NCBI GenBank assembly: GCA_950295325.1
Contig: OX485806.1
Location: forward strand, 30,070,001-30,134,000
Reading direction: 5' to 3'
From: Polytrichum commune
Taxonomy: Eukaryota > Streptophyta > Polytrichopsida > Polytrichales > Polytrichaceae
Length of the DNA: 64,000 bases
Below, one piece after another: positions 22,998 through 34,560 of the stretch. Each line of letters begins with the position of its first letter. Within the stretch, counting starts at the first letter, position 1. Below the pieces are notes generated by a model that was not told the origin of the DNA, did no database searches, and saw only the letters and a list, made by a program, of their open reading frames with translations. Both the position numbers and the translations under genes were made by a program.

Positions 22998-23558
22998 CTA
23001 GCGAGAAATTAATGGTGGCATGAATGGAGCAGGTACGAAGCAGGTGACTAGTACATCTTGGGACTTGAAAATCCTGAAAATTAGGTAAATATCACTTTTC
23101 TGCAAGCAGGCAGCCTTGAATGCAGAGACACCAGAGTCTTTGACAGTTTGATCACGTACACCTTTCGCCATTAATTCAACTGCTCTGCAATCTGATCTGA
23201 TATTCACCCAATTACAGCCCGACCAGACCAGCTGGGATGACCACATGCATGCACCATTGCTCTTGCAAATATCCGCCATTAAAAACATCCTCGTTGTTGT
23301 CACAGTTTTGTGTCTACACATGATGGTCATGGTCAACATTTAACTGCGCACTCGGAAAACTCCACTCCTGCAGCATTGATGTAATGAAAGTTGAGAATAC
23401 ATGATTGCTATCCTCTGCTTTGCTTTGAATTTCCTCAGCTTCTTCAGCAACTCTGTGCTTTCTTCTGTGAGATCCTCAGGAGTCATCAAGTGCACATGTT
23501 CAATATCATCGATCTGTTTGCCTATAGCTATATATTTATATAATACCACCAGCTTCAA
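22998..23558 (-). pseudogene. Unrecognised minus-strand reading frame with one in-frame stop
   Basis: Two open stretches, 23558-23340 and 23339-22998, lie in the same frame and are separated only by a TAA, giving about 186 codons. The first has a charged helix-like segment (TEESTELLKKLRKFKAKQR). The second has several Cys and Trp residues (SNGACMWSSQLVWSGCNW) and DCRAVELMAKGVRD. No family is recognised. It could be a decayed gene, a gene with an intron across the stop, or chance. Its first ATG is only 5 bp from the start of the plus-strand gene at 23564, so both cannot be true 5' ends of separate transcripts without overlap. Confidence 0.3.
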
Positions 23559-23563
23559 GCATC

Positions 23564-25412
23564 ATGACTAGCAAATCCTTTTTCTATTTGGACCTTCTAA
23601 CCATCTGCTCCTCGCTTATGTGTGTTGTTCAATCTCTGCAGGTTTCAGTCTTGTCAGAGCCTAGTATTCAAGTTGAGGCAGATCAAATCTTAAGCTTGGT
23701 GAACACAAAGGAGACTACTCCACCACTTAACCCTACAGATCATCAACACTTAATGGCTGCTCATCTCAAAGACAATGTCGGAAGAGACTTGGTCGATCTG
23801 GGGGAAGAGAAAGAATTACAAGAGTCGGCTAATCAGCTGGAATACAAATCGACAAGCACCGACAAATTGCAACCAGTTATACTGAGGTATGTCATTGAAA
23901 TGAAATTGATTATATAGTCCGGGAAGCCAAAATGCTTATGGGACTTAAAGTTGTACATCAAGATGATGGTCATAAAGAGGGTAGTTCCCTGGAGTAACGG
24001 AGTGCAGGGTCCTCCGTGAGATAGAGGCTAAGTTTAATATCACCTTGCTGATCCAATTAGAAAAGACTTGAGACTGACTAGTAGTACTAATTCTTGAAAT
24101 AGGATGGAAAGCAATGAGTTCACTTCATTACAAAACGTGCCTCATTTTCAACCCAATTGTAAGAGAAAAAACGGCATAATCTTTTATCTCTAAGGATTGG
24201 GATAGTTGATCACCTACCAGTTTCAATGGCGACATTGTTTGAGGTGCGGTAAGGAAAGCAGCAATGATTTTGCGTCGTTGAGGTGGTGACAATGGTTGGC
24301 TTCAAGTACGATTCACATTCATACTTGAAAAAGTCCTTAAGGTGAAGGTATCCTAATTTGTATCCCCTAAGGTGGAAAGAAAAGAGCTCCACTCTTTAGC
24401 GCTAAAGAAAGGCTTGGTTTAATCTGATACATACGTGAAGCATCATTGAATGTGATTTAGCATTAAATCCATTACGATACATCCCATTGTGATAGATCGA
24501 TGTGCAAGGCAGATGATTTTGTTGTTTTTGCTGTTGGTGTTGTTGTCTAACCCTATGATCCTTTGATCACTACAAACTCTTTAAGGTTTTGCGGTGTCAT
24601 GCAGGTCTGAAGATGAGCTCATCGGTGAAAAAAGATATGACATTGATCTTAAAGCTGGAAATTATGGCGACAGCAATGGATTTGATGATGAGTTGAGAAA
24701 AGGATCCAAACAGCCAGGCTCCGGAACACCAAGCCACTTCCACAACAGCATCCCCACTTTGTTGCAGAGTGCTCATCATAATGATCACCAGGTTGGTCAT
24801 GTCGATGGGTCAAATGCAGATCACTCATGTCACTTGACACATCGATCACCAGATCACTCATGTGGTCATCACAGACATCACATGATGATGAGTGCCCCTG
24901 TTTCTGTAATTTCTACAAGTGTAGAATTAGCCGGTCACTTCAGAGGAGAGTTAAGTGGTAATGAATCTATGGCCTCATACAGCTGTGAGGATATTCATCA
25001 GGAACAGTCGACGGACTCGGTGATGATCTTACCGGATATGTCTCTGAAGAAGGGTAGGCCTGGTGATGGTCAAATGGCTGCTGGAAATGATCATGTTGAA
25101 AGTGAGCTAAGGAAGATCACCAAGCAGCCATTCTCTGGGGGACCGAGCCTTCAACACAACAATTTTCCAGATTCCATCGTCACCACCACCAGCCGAGCTC
25201 TCAACCGACTCGATCCTCCGATCAAAAGTGGAAGCAATCACAACACATTTACTTATTCTACTGCAGGTGGTGGCAAATCTGATCAGGTAACACACGACAA
25301 AAGTGCAGACTCGATTTATATTCAAAGTAAAGCAAAGGTTTCGGCACCACCACACTCCGGGAGCTCAAGCCATAATCACAACAGTGTTCCGAATCTGATT
25401 GCTTCGGAGTAA
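23564..25412 (+). CDS. Two-exon secreted protein with three IDA-like peptide motifs
   Basis: Exon 1 (23564-23886) starts MTSKSFFYLDLL with a hydrophobic stretch to about residue 25 that fits a signal peptide. Exon 2 is 24605-25412. The intron is GTATGT...ATGCAG and the junction restores an Arg codon (VIL-R-SEDEL), so the phase is right. The 377-residue product is Ser/His/Gly-rich without a folded domain. Three similar units appear in exon 2: PGSGTPSHFHNS (near 24712-24747), PFSGGPSLQHNN (near 25126-25161) and PHSGSSSHNHNS (near 25350-25385, close to the C-terminus). The first two are preceded by ELRKxxKQ. The PSxxHN[SN] core recalls the plant IDA/IDL abscission peptides (PIPPSAPSKRHN). That function is inference; a generic low-complexity secreted protein is the alternative. 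Confidence 0.6.
23887..24604 (+). other. Intron of the candidate peptide-precursor gene
   Basis: Borders GTATGT and TCATGCAG; phase 2 on both sides. No other feature was seen inside. Confidence 0.65.
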
Positions 25413-25741
25413 CTTTAAGGTTAGGATTGTTGAGTAGTTAAGAGTGTGGAAGTGATCTGATTCCTGTAGTTAGCTTGAGCATTTGTCAGGAACAATACAA
25501 TGTCAGATTGTACTCATACATCGTGACAGGACATTCAACATTCATTTGATGATGTGCCTGCGGATTAGGATGCTCAATCGATCGGCTTGTCTGTTGATGA
25601 CACCAAGATCATCAGCCTTAGAATCAGGTCAACGATTAATCGGTGTCTATTTAGGGTTTGTTTGTTGTTTGTTCCCCAGCTTTTTTGAAGGTTAATGCAG
25701 ATCGGTCAAGGTTGACCTGCACGTTTGTACATAGGTACATG

Positions 25742-26117
25742 AGGTATGCAGGTGTTATTCGATTCGTTTTTCTTGTTCTCTATCTGCTTTTATTGACCTG
25801 GTTTAAGTCTCCAAATTTGTGTTGCATTAGCAAATCTATGATGAAACATTAATTGGAATCAGATTGAACATCGGACCGCTCTTAATTAAGTTATGGTTAT
25901 CGAAAGTGCAAGATTGTTGAATCCTTAACTAATGCATAGATCCTCCCAATTGTGTTCACTATTAAGTACATAGTTGTTTAAAAAATTAGACAACATAGTC
26001 CAATCTCTTTTAAATTTAATTTATCTTTATGGTGTTTGTTCTTTGATCACCTAACCATACACCAATCAAATATAGGTGTTTGATTAAGAAAAGTAACCAA
26101 ATAACACCCATATACCT
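25742..26117. mobile_element. MITE-like repeat, copy A
   Basis: It begins AGGTATGCAGGTGTTATTCG and ends with the imperfect inverted copy AATAACACCCATATACCT. Internal phrases TTGCATTAGCAAATCTA, GGTGTTTGTTCTTTGATC and CACCAATCA recur in copies B and C. It has no coding capacity. The target duplication was not resolved. It lies about 330 bp after the stop of the upstream gene. Confidence 0.7.
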
Positions 26118-26462
26118 TTCATTTATATATTTATATATATAGATATGCAAGTGTGTGTACTATGTAGGAACTCAAAACCACATGCATGTCTAAATTACCA
26201 TACTTGTGCACGTATGTACATAGCATTGGATTTGCTTGATTGAATTTACCTTAGTAGATTGAAAACAATGTGCAGAAATTATTTGCAAGTGAAATATGTT
26301 AGTGGATAATGGCCTTTCAACCTTTGACAAAGCTTGATCATGTCAACAATGTGTTGAATGGTCATTTTTGTAAGGTCAGTGACACCTTGACACATAGCAT
26401 TGCCTCTTTTGTCAGAGTTTCATGGGTGGACACTGCAGTAAATCAAACCACAAGGCTCCAAG

Positions 26463-26578
26463 CACTAATAGGAAAGATGGGTCTACATGACATGCCAATC
26501 TAGCATAAATTGGCCAAACTGACACCAACCAATTGTGTTAGTTTGGCGTGTCATGTAGAGCCACCTTTCCTACTAGTG
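26463..26578. mobile_element. Short CACTA-ended foldback (116 bp)
   Basis: The left arm starts CACTAATAGGAAAGATGG and the right arm, inverted, starts CACTAGTAGGAAAGGTGG; pairing continues through CTCTACATGACACGCCAA with few mismatches. The arms are about 36 bp or more around a short loop. The CACTA termini suggest a minimal CACTA-type MITE. A microRNA-like precursor is possible. Confidence 0.7.
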
Positions 26579-26896
26579 GAACCTTGATTGATGGAAATAA
26601 AGGATCAAATCTTGTGTCAATGAAAAGCACACAAATTGTAGGGGGAATAAATCACAATTATGTAATTTTGCAGACTGCCAGCTCAACTTGAATTCTTATG
26701 ATGAAAGCCTCAAATCAAATTACACTCCAAGGCGACTTGGCAATTCTACTGGGAAACCCACCACATAAACTTGCATGAGCTACTTAACTTGGACACTTCA
26801 GCTAATGGTCTGAAATGAATGGTCTGTTGACCTGCTATCAAAGAAAACACCAACAAAAATGAAACACTGGGACGCAGCTACTTACGCCCTAAAGTT

Positions 26897-27357
26897 GTGA
26901 ACAGCCAGCGAGCCCCTTCACAATGTGGGAGTTGTCATGTGTGCAACAGTGTAAGACTTTTTTTTCTGTTTATAATTACAACCTCAGTGATGTTGCTAAT
27001 GGTTCTTGAGAAGATGGTGTTGATCATTTATCTCCCTAAGCTTGTGAAGGGATCACTGTATGCCCAAGAGGCTGTGGATGGTGATGGCGAAGGCGATGTC
27101 CCAACAGTCTGGCAAGGTCCCAAGTTTTCGGGGTCTAATTTCCTAAATGGAGGGCCTGGCAGTGGAAGCTCACAATTGCCTTCTAGCACCTGCACAACCT
27201 GTAATTCGTGGTCCAAAACAGAGAGAAAAAATAATATTAGGCCACAACTTGAGGTTTGTCATTACTTAGAAAGAGGTGCACATTGTGAAACTTCCTCTAC
27301 ATTATGTTGTACCAAAGAGTTCACTCGTGAACCTCAACTCGATCGTGCAACCATAAG
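26897..27357 (+). CDS. Possible small membrane or secreted protein exon
   Basis: ATG at 26897 opens about 153 codons to a donor-like AAG|GTATGT at 27357. There is a long hydrophobic segment (RLFFLFIITTSVMLLMVL) near residues 20-45, then an acidic stretch, a Gly/Ser-rich stretch (GGPGSGSSQLPSS) and eight Cys residues in total. No family is recognised. The donor-like site lies in the first bases of MITE copy B, so if it is real the transposon supplies the splice site. Chance open frame is a fair alternative. Confidence 0.3.
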
Positions 27358-27655
27358 GTATGTGGGTGTTATTCGGATCATGTTCTCCAACTTCTACTGA
27401 TTAGATTACCTAAAAAAACTTATGTTGCATTAGCAAATCTACGATGAAGCAATAGCGAAAATCAGACCTCTTGTGGTTTAATTATGGTGATCGGAAGTGC
27501 ATGTTTGTTGATTCCTTAACTCAATAATAAAAAAAATCCAATCTCTTCTAAAAATGTGGCTTCATGGTGTTTGTTCTTTGATCCTCACCCAACCACACAC
27601 CAATCAGATACAGGTGTCTGATTAAATAAAGCAACCGAATAACACCTGCATACCT
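27356..27655. mobile_element. MITE-like repeat, copy B (300 bp)
   Basis: It starts AGGTATGTGGGTGTTATTCGG and ends CCGAATAACACCTGCATACCT, giving about 21-bp inverted termini with two mismatches. The internal order matches copy A (TTGCATTAGCAAATCTACGATGA, GGAAGTGCATGTTTGTTGAT, GGTGTTTGTTCTTTGATC). Confidence 0.8.
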
Positions 27656-28323
27656 TTAATTCATAATGTTCATATGCGTTGAGAGCTTCCAACAATTTGA
27701 CTTGACAGACCAGACATGATAGGTCAATAGGCAGAGAGCATCACTCGTCCTGACATAACTTCCCAGTCTTGCAGAAATTTCTTCCTAGGAATCTTCGCAC
27801 TGTAAAATCTTGATTCTTCTCTTGACTTGTTTTGACTTTTTTATATGAATAAGTGACTGGTTGATTACTGTATGTTCAGGTTGGCAGTAAGTCTCCCCGC
27901 AAGCTTTTTGCCTAATTTTTTAGTTTCTTGATACATGGGTGACTTAGTCAACTTGTTTAGTATATCTTTAGGATGCACGTGAACTTGGATTTATTTACTC
28001 TTGCATTTTCAGCACATTTTCAGCACTTCATGTATTAATTAAGGATGTTATAATCTTTGGATAGGATGAATATGTCCACTGGTAAGTTAGTGCGTGAATT
28101 TTTTTTAAATTAGTTGCTAATGTTATGTGACACTTTACATATCTCAGATTCCAAGTATTGTTTGATACATGTAGTCTATACTTTTTTATTTACAGAAAAT
28201 AGTGAATATTCAGGCAACTTGCTTGTTTTACAACATTAAATTGAATTCTAAACAAACAAATTGAAAGTTCCAAACAACTTCAACAAACGAGAAGTTGATT
28301 ATTTCATGCCGTGTGAGGCCAAC
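27656..28323. other. Intergenic DNA downstream of the receptor kinase
   Basis: No gene is seen. A conventional kinase C-terminal exon was sought here on the minus strand and not recognised. Confidence 0.5.
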
Positions 28324-31300
28324 TTAGACCAAAGTGAACAAAAACAACAACAACAGCAGCAGCAGAAGCAGTAGAAAAACCTTGCTCATTGTTGGACGTT
28401 GTCCGGGGTCTTCCTGTACACAAGCCAAAGCCACTTTCGCGACCAGCATTACTTGGTCAACATTTACATCCTCGCTTAAATGCTTGTCCACAATTTCGGA
28501 GAGGTCGCTGCTCACAACCTTATCATACACCCACACATGGAAGAAACACTTTGCAGAGCTGACCTTAAAGTCGACATTCTTCCTGCCACCGATTAGCTCT
28601 AACAGAACCATCCCGTAGCTGTACACGTCACATTTTTCGGTGATGGGGGTGTTGCTAACGAACCATTCGGGAGCCAAGTAACCTCGGGTACCCCTCACGA
28701 CCGTGAATGTGTCGGGCTCCTGCCTATCGATGAGCTTTGCAAGCCCAAAGTCGGAGAGCTTTCCTGAGAAATTCTCGTCCAAAAGAATGTTCTCGGGCTT
28801 GATGTCACAATGGATGATTCTTTTCCGACACCCCTCGTGCAGGTAAGCAAGCCCACGCGCCATGTCACACGCGATCGAAAATCGTTGTGGCCAAGTTAAG
28901 TCGTTCCTCTCGGTGATTTTCTTGAACAAATACTTGTCGAGTGAGCCGTTGGGCATATACTCGTAGACAAGAAGCCGCTCGGTGCCTTCGAAGCAGTAAC
29001 CAAAAAAGCGCACAAGATTGAAGTGATGGACATTGCCAATCGTACTCACCTAGAACAAAAAGCCACCACAAAGGGATGAATAAGGTAGACATGCATTATT
29101 CTCAGTACAGGGCCATACCATGGCCAATTGAAATTGAAATTTGCATGGTCACATGCGTTCAAGTGTAGTGTAAAGTCATACGCGACCGGGCTCCCAACCA
29201 AATTCTATTTCACTACCATCCTATTCATGTAGGTTCTTTTACGCAATAATTTTCATGATTATTGCTTCCCTCAAGGGTAATGAGATTTTGAAGTGTCATG
29301 GTCTTGCGGTTTTGTGTTAAAGAAAATTCTTTGAGGTGAGCTTGATGCAAAATCTGGTACACCATGAGACCTTTGCCCATTGCATGCCATGTAGAAATCC
29401 ATGTAGGTCTGGCTTATCCATACAAACTTCCTTTGTCCCTTAGGCCCTCAATATCTAGTGTAAAGTGCCCCTTAACCACATCTATTCGGAGGGCTTGGGC
29501 CTCGGTTTTCAAATTAGCAAAAATATTTGGACCCTGAACTTAGTTGTTCAATGCTGTTTGTCTTTTCTTCAAATGGTTATAACTTATTCCAGGTTGTGTT
29601 TACGTACTTCGGCCCGAAACTGCTTTTCGCCTTGCCCAAATCCTTCGAGTTTCTTCACAGCAACCGCTTGGCCGGACGTAAGAACCCCTTTGTAAACGGC
29701 CCCAAAACCACCCTGCCCGAGCTTGATACTGAAATTCTCGGTCGCTACAAAAAGCTCCTTGTATGTAAATCTTGTGGGTGCCTCGGACACCCCATCCATC
29801 TCAAACTCGAATGCCTCGTATTCCTTGCTACTTTTCTCGAAGCTGCAGCACCGTGTCATCACAATGATGATAAATAATATTATCACGCCCACACCTCCAA
29901 TTGTCCCTGCAAAACAGAAACTAACAGTTCTTACCGGGAACAAAGTGCTTTCATCACTGGGAACACTTTGCTGGAAATAAATTATTTCATCACTGGAAAA
30001 CTTAAGTCTTTCATTTTCAAATCGAGTTACACGATTCTCAGTTTTAAGTCACCATCCTGCAATACAGAATTGGCAGCAGGCTTGGGAAATCTCCATCAAT
30101 TCGACCCTTGGGTTCTAAATGCATAAGTTTACATTACATGAGAGCATTCTGCAACTAAAACTTTTCGGATTTTGATTGAAAAACACATCGAGATATAAGA
30201 AAGCTGCAAGTACCTCCAATGATACCCCTCTTTCTGGCTTTTGAGTGCTTCGAGGATCCTGCAATAAAATAAACAATTAATTTCATATCACATTCACAAC
30301 TTCTGAGCATGTCACCTTAGGACTTTTCAACACAAGGTGTAACTTACAGGTGATACTCACCCTGGTTTTATGCATGCAATCATACTTGAGATGAAGATGC
30401 CTCTGACAAATTAATCCTTGTGGGCACCTATTTCGAAAGTAAGATCCATGCTACACAATACAGTTATCCTTCAACTCAAAGCGACTTCTTGTCGGGAGTT
30501 GGTCCCCTACGATTTTTCATAGCTTGTTTTGCATACAAAATCAACAATTTCTTTCCACTCGTGGTGCATCCTCATCGGAGGAAAATTTTGGGTTAGAGGA
30601 TCAACCTAATTCGTAAGGTTCATAGAGGGCCAAACCTATTTTTAGTACTTCTTGGAATGCCAAAATGACTCGGTTTCACCCTCAAGGAACCGATATAGAA
30701 TGATAGTTCAAAAACCTCCACACTACCTCCAAACATGCACCGAAAAACTTAGCAAACATGGAAGGAGTTCATGTATGCAAAACAACCAACTCCCCACTAA
30801 AAGTCATGCTGAGTTAGAGGATAACTCTGATGATCCATTACAGATTGTTTTGTTCATCAACATTAATTGCAGATGATGCTGGACGTACATTATGCTTACC
30901 TGGAGGGCAGACAGAAGTGGTGTTTGAGCCTCCACAAAGGCATGAGAAGCCATTTGTGGTGTTAAAACCACAGGTCCCGGAGCTATTTGAGCACAAGCCG
31001 CACTGCTTAGCCTCCGCTGCAGTTTCAGTCCACGCTAGCTCAATGAAGAAAGTGAACTTGCTGATGTCTGTGGACACCTGGTTGTAGTTGTGAAGACTTG
31101 TGTAGCCCGCGCACCTGACTTACATGATAAGTGTTTCACATGTCAGCAGGTTTTTAAAAATAAAAATAAAATAAAATCACTCTCTTCACTCCATCACCTT
31201 GCCAGCAAACTCCACTTCTGATAAGTAGTTCTACATTACAGTGCAACTTTGATTGCAGTAATGTGAACCCATTGATCATTGCATCTTAACTCTCTTAAGA

Positions 31301-33049
31301 TTAGTATATAGTGCAGACATCAAATGGCAGGCACCAGAAGGGTAACAATTGCAGCAGCAAAAGTAAACCAATTGAACCAGAGTCTCACTGAAGTTCCCTT
31401 TCAGGTTGACAAGAGTTTCACATGTCAGCAGGAGAAGAAAATTCACTCTACTCTTGACTCCATCACTTCGCCACGAATCTGCGCCTTTTGACAATTCTAC
31501 CTTACAGTGAACTTTGATTGAAGTTCTGTAAACATGTCATTGCATATTAACTTCGTGGAGATTATTAGCATTTAGTACACAATTATGCACCCCATAACTG
31601 CTCGTACTCTCTGTCTCCGGTGCTTAAGAGCCTCCTTCATGGTGCGGGTGCATACTTTGTGAATATGTGGGCTAGCAACATCATCACAAGCACAAGGAAA
31701 TGGTGCAGCGGTGAGGATGGGCATAAATTTATTTATTTTGTGCATCTGAAGTTATCATCTGTATACCGATAATTCTATCATTGACATGACCCTACATGGA
31801 GAGAGTGGTTCAGGAAAATTTAGGAAACTTCACCACCCGGAGCCCTTGATCATAACCCCCAAAAAATAGAACAAAATGTGAAATGGAGGACCATTTGTGA
31901 GCTAGAAACATCATCACAAGCTCAAGGATATGGTGTAGCAATGCAGCATGGGCATAAATGTTTTTGAGCAGCTGAAGTTGTCATCTGTCTATCGGTAATT
32001 GAGTGTTTCAGGTTGAACTCCTGATGGACATGACCCACACGGAGAGAAAAATTCGAACAAATTCAAGAAAATTAATCACCGGAGCCCTTTGATCATACCC
32101 CACAAAAAAAAAATTAGAAACAAATTATGAAATGGAGTATTTGTGGGCTACCAACATCATCACAAGACATAAGGATATGGTGCATCGGTGCAACATGGGC
32201 CATAATGTTTCTGTGCATCTGAAGTTATCATCTGGCCGCCGGTAAAATTGTAAATGACATAACCCTACATGGAGAGAATGATTCACACAAATTCAAGAAA
32301 GCTCATCGCTTGGAGCCCTTGATCATACCCCCAAAAAATGGAAAGGTTCGGACAGAATGAAGAAAACTCCCCACCCCTAGCCCTGGATTATACCAAAACA
32401 AATTCCTAAAATCGAAATGGAGGAGAAATTTTACTTACTTCAGCAGAGAAAGATCGATGGAGCTGTTAGTTTGTTGAGTAAGACCACAACAACCCGTCAC
32501 AAGCTTCGAGGCATCCGTGTTAGCATAATCCGCACAAGTCTTGAACGCACTACACGCAGGCGCCGACGTATTGCAACTAAACTCGGAAGAATGCACAAGA
32601 GTGGCATTCGTCACACAATTCAGCAACAAAAGATTCTCGTTCCCATACAGAGAGAATTTGGTGGAATTCACGGTAAAGTTCTGCCCGGTGACAAGTCCAC
32701 CGTTACATGTCGTCATGGAAGAGTCCGAAAGGGCAACAGTTTTGTTGTTGTAATCTATCGATTGCACAGCGTAGGTTCCGGACTCGGCTACAAAATTGAG
32801 AGTACTTGAGTTTTGGCACTTCAACACATTTTGAAATTCGGAGCTCCCACATCCGCTGTCGATGCCAAAGGGGTACTGTACATTGATCCCTCCACATGTT
32901 GTTCTACATGAGGAAGAATCTGCCATTGCCGTGGATGTGAACATAACCCATACCATAATCCATACAAGTGAAGCAAGCATCAAGAACTTGGGGTTATACT
33001 GCATTATTGAGACTTCTCTGCTTCTTCTCCGAATAATTAACATCCCCAT
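28324..33049 (-). CDS. LRK10-like (GUB_WAK) receptor kinase, five exons
   Basis: A plasma-membrane receptor kinase with an extracellular galacturonan-binding-type domain. Exon 1 (33049-32439) has a hydrophobic signal segment and Cys-rich GUB_WAK motifs ([19 protein letters not shown]). Exon 2 (31114-30900) starts [13 protein letters not shown] and ends with the Cys-rich WAK_assoc part ([18 protein letters not shown]). Exon 3 (30258-30214) is 15 codons. Exon 4 (29906-29608) has the membrane segment, glycine loop [11 protein letters not shown] and AVAVKKL. Exon 5 (29049 on) has HCDIKPEN (non-RD), DFG and APE. All junctions keep phase. The ORF runs off after RPTMSKV into a poly-leucine microsatellite (about 28330-28377) and stops, so the C-terminal kinase helix is lost or lies in an unfound exon. 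Confidence 0.88.
28330..28377 (-). repeat. Trinucleotide microsatellite encoding a leucine run
   Basis: On the plus strand it is AACAACAACAGCAGCAGCAG and variants. On the minus strand it extends the kinase frame as a run of Leu residues to a stop at 28324. Confidence 0.85.
29150..29480. repeat. Dispersed repeat in kinase intron 4
   Basis: It shares ordered phrases with 41230-41620: AAAGTCATACGCGAC/GAAGTCATATGTGAC, GTGTCATGGTCT/GTGCCATGGTCT, TTTTGTGTTA, TGCCATGTAG and AATCCATGTAG. A more distant member lies at 63550-63910. Confidence 0.6.
31136..31580. repeat. Direct duplication in kinase intron 1
   Basis: Two copies (about 31136-31320 and 31416-31580) share TTCACATGTCAGCAGG, CTCCATCAC, TACCTTACAGTG/TACATTACAGTG, AACTTTGATTG and a following CATTGCAT. 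Confidence 0.7.
31640..32410. repeat. Three tandem units of about 235 bp in kinase intron 1
   Basis: Units begin near 31660, 31895 and 32130. Each holds AACATCATCACAAG, GGATATGGTG or similar, CATGGGCATAA, CTGAAGTTATCATCTG, TGACATGACCC/TGACATAACCC, GGAGAGA and GGAGCCCTTGATCATA in order. Confidence 0.85.
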
Positions 33050-33409
33050 CTCTTCCTAATTCCAACCTCTACAATATTGCCTTCCTCCAGATTTGGCCTC
33101 ACGTGATTTTTGTTGTGCTACTCTCATTCGAACCTCCATAGCCATACAGCGTCATGGTTTTCAGGTGACCTAGGATTAAAGAAACCTGTACGTAGATACA
33201 TAACCTTGAATATAGAGGTAAATTGAGAGCTAGATCAATTCGTGAACCTCCGAATCGATCACCATTTCAACTGATTTTGAGGTAAAGGACCACTCTGAAT
33301 AAGGAAAGTTCTGGCCCAGAGTTTCCCAAGTAAGGCTTCTCTCAGAACCGGGATTAGCGATGACTTAACTTAATCCTCCTTGCCTTTTGCATAGATTTTA
33401 ATCTCACCA

Positions 33410-34560
33410 CACTGCCATAAGAACATCGTAACTACTTACGTCTGGTTGTTCGGTTGATTGCACTGTTCAGAAAGTGCAAATTCAATTGCACATAGTGCTG
33501 CCTCCTAAACCCCAGAAAGAAAGTCTCGAAGTTGGTAGATCGAGCTTGCAAGTGAATATTTCCAGTTGCAAAATCCTCGAAACTTCTAGAATACCTGCAA
33601 CCCAAAAATCCTGACGCATAAGCTCTTGCTCTAAAGTATCTGAATGAGCAATCTCTGCAGATTCCAAGTCAAACTGATTTGGAAAAAATTATAGCTTTCT
33701 GGTAAGGCTTATCCTCCCAGTGTGCATAGATTGATCATCTCACACTGCCATTACTAGAAATTTGAACTAACTTACGTGAGTCTGGTTGTAGGTTCTGCAC
33801 TGTGATTTAGGAACCGCAAACTAATTGGCTCTCAAACTCCAGAAGAGTCCTCGAAGTTGGTAGGTCGAGATCCATAAATCCTGCATAAACTCTATAATCT
33901 ATGTTAGAAGTTTACCGTTCGTATCTGTACTTCCTGCATAAGCTACAATCTATATTACAGGTTTTCGTGGCTGTAATTCCTGCATATACTCTAATAATCT
34001 ATGTCAGAACTTATGTGTCTATTCTAGGTTCTACCATGTCATTTCACAGCTCTTGCCTCCCTCTCAGACAATTTAAAACGGCGGTCGACTCTCCGGATGT
34101 TCAAAGTATCAGAGTATTTTGTACCACCTATGGTGAGGTTTAGTGTGAGAATTACTCGAAGTGTAAGGATATGCCATCAACACTGAGTCTCAACCACAGG
34201 CAACAAAAAATTATACTCGCCTCGGTCACAACTTGATGTCCTTCAACTGCAAAATCAAGTGAAACTCGTCTGCAAACTCATCCCAGCTCCTAATCACATG
34301 TATAGATTCATCTCAAACTGCTACCAAAAAACCTCATTAACTACGTCTGACTGTCTCTATTTGCACAGAAACTGCAAACTAATTGCACATAGTTTTGCTG
34401 GCACCTAAACCCCAGACAGTCCTCCAAGTTGGTAGGTTGTCGAGCTTGCAAGTGTTTCTCCCAGTTACAAGAAAATCCTCAAAACTCTAACTCTCACTCT
34501 CACTCTCACTCTGGAACTGCGGCACCAAAAGATCATTCCCTCAGTGACTGTACTACTACT
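33410..34560. repeat. Three diverged units upstream of the receptor kinase
   Basis: Around 33430-33600, 33740-33880 and 34290-34480 the order repeats: CTCACACTGCCAT or similar, ACTACGTCTG/TTACGTCTGG, CTGCACTG, GCAAACTAATTG, CCTAAACCCCAGA, TCGAAGTTGGTAG and TCGAGCTTGCAAGTG. The block lies 0.4-1.5 kb upstream of the kinase start and may overlap its promoter. Confidence 0.75.
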
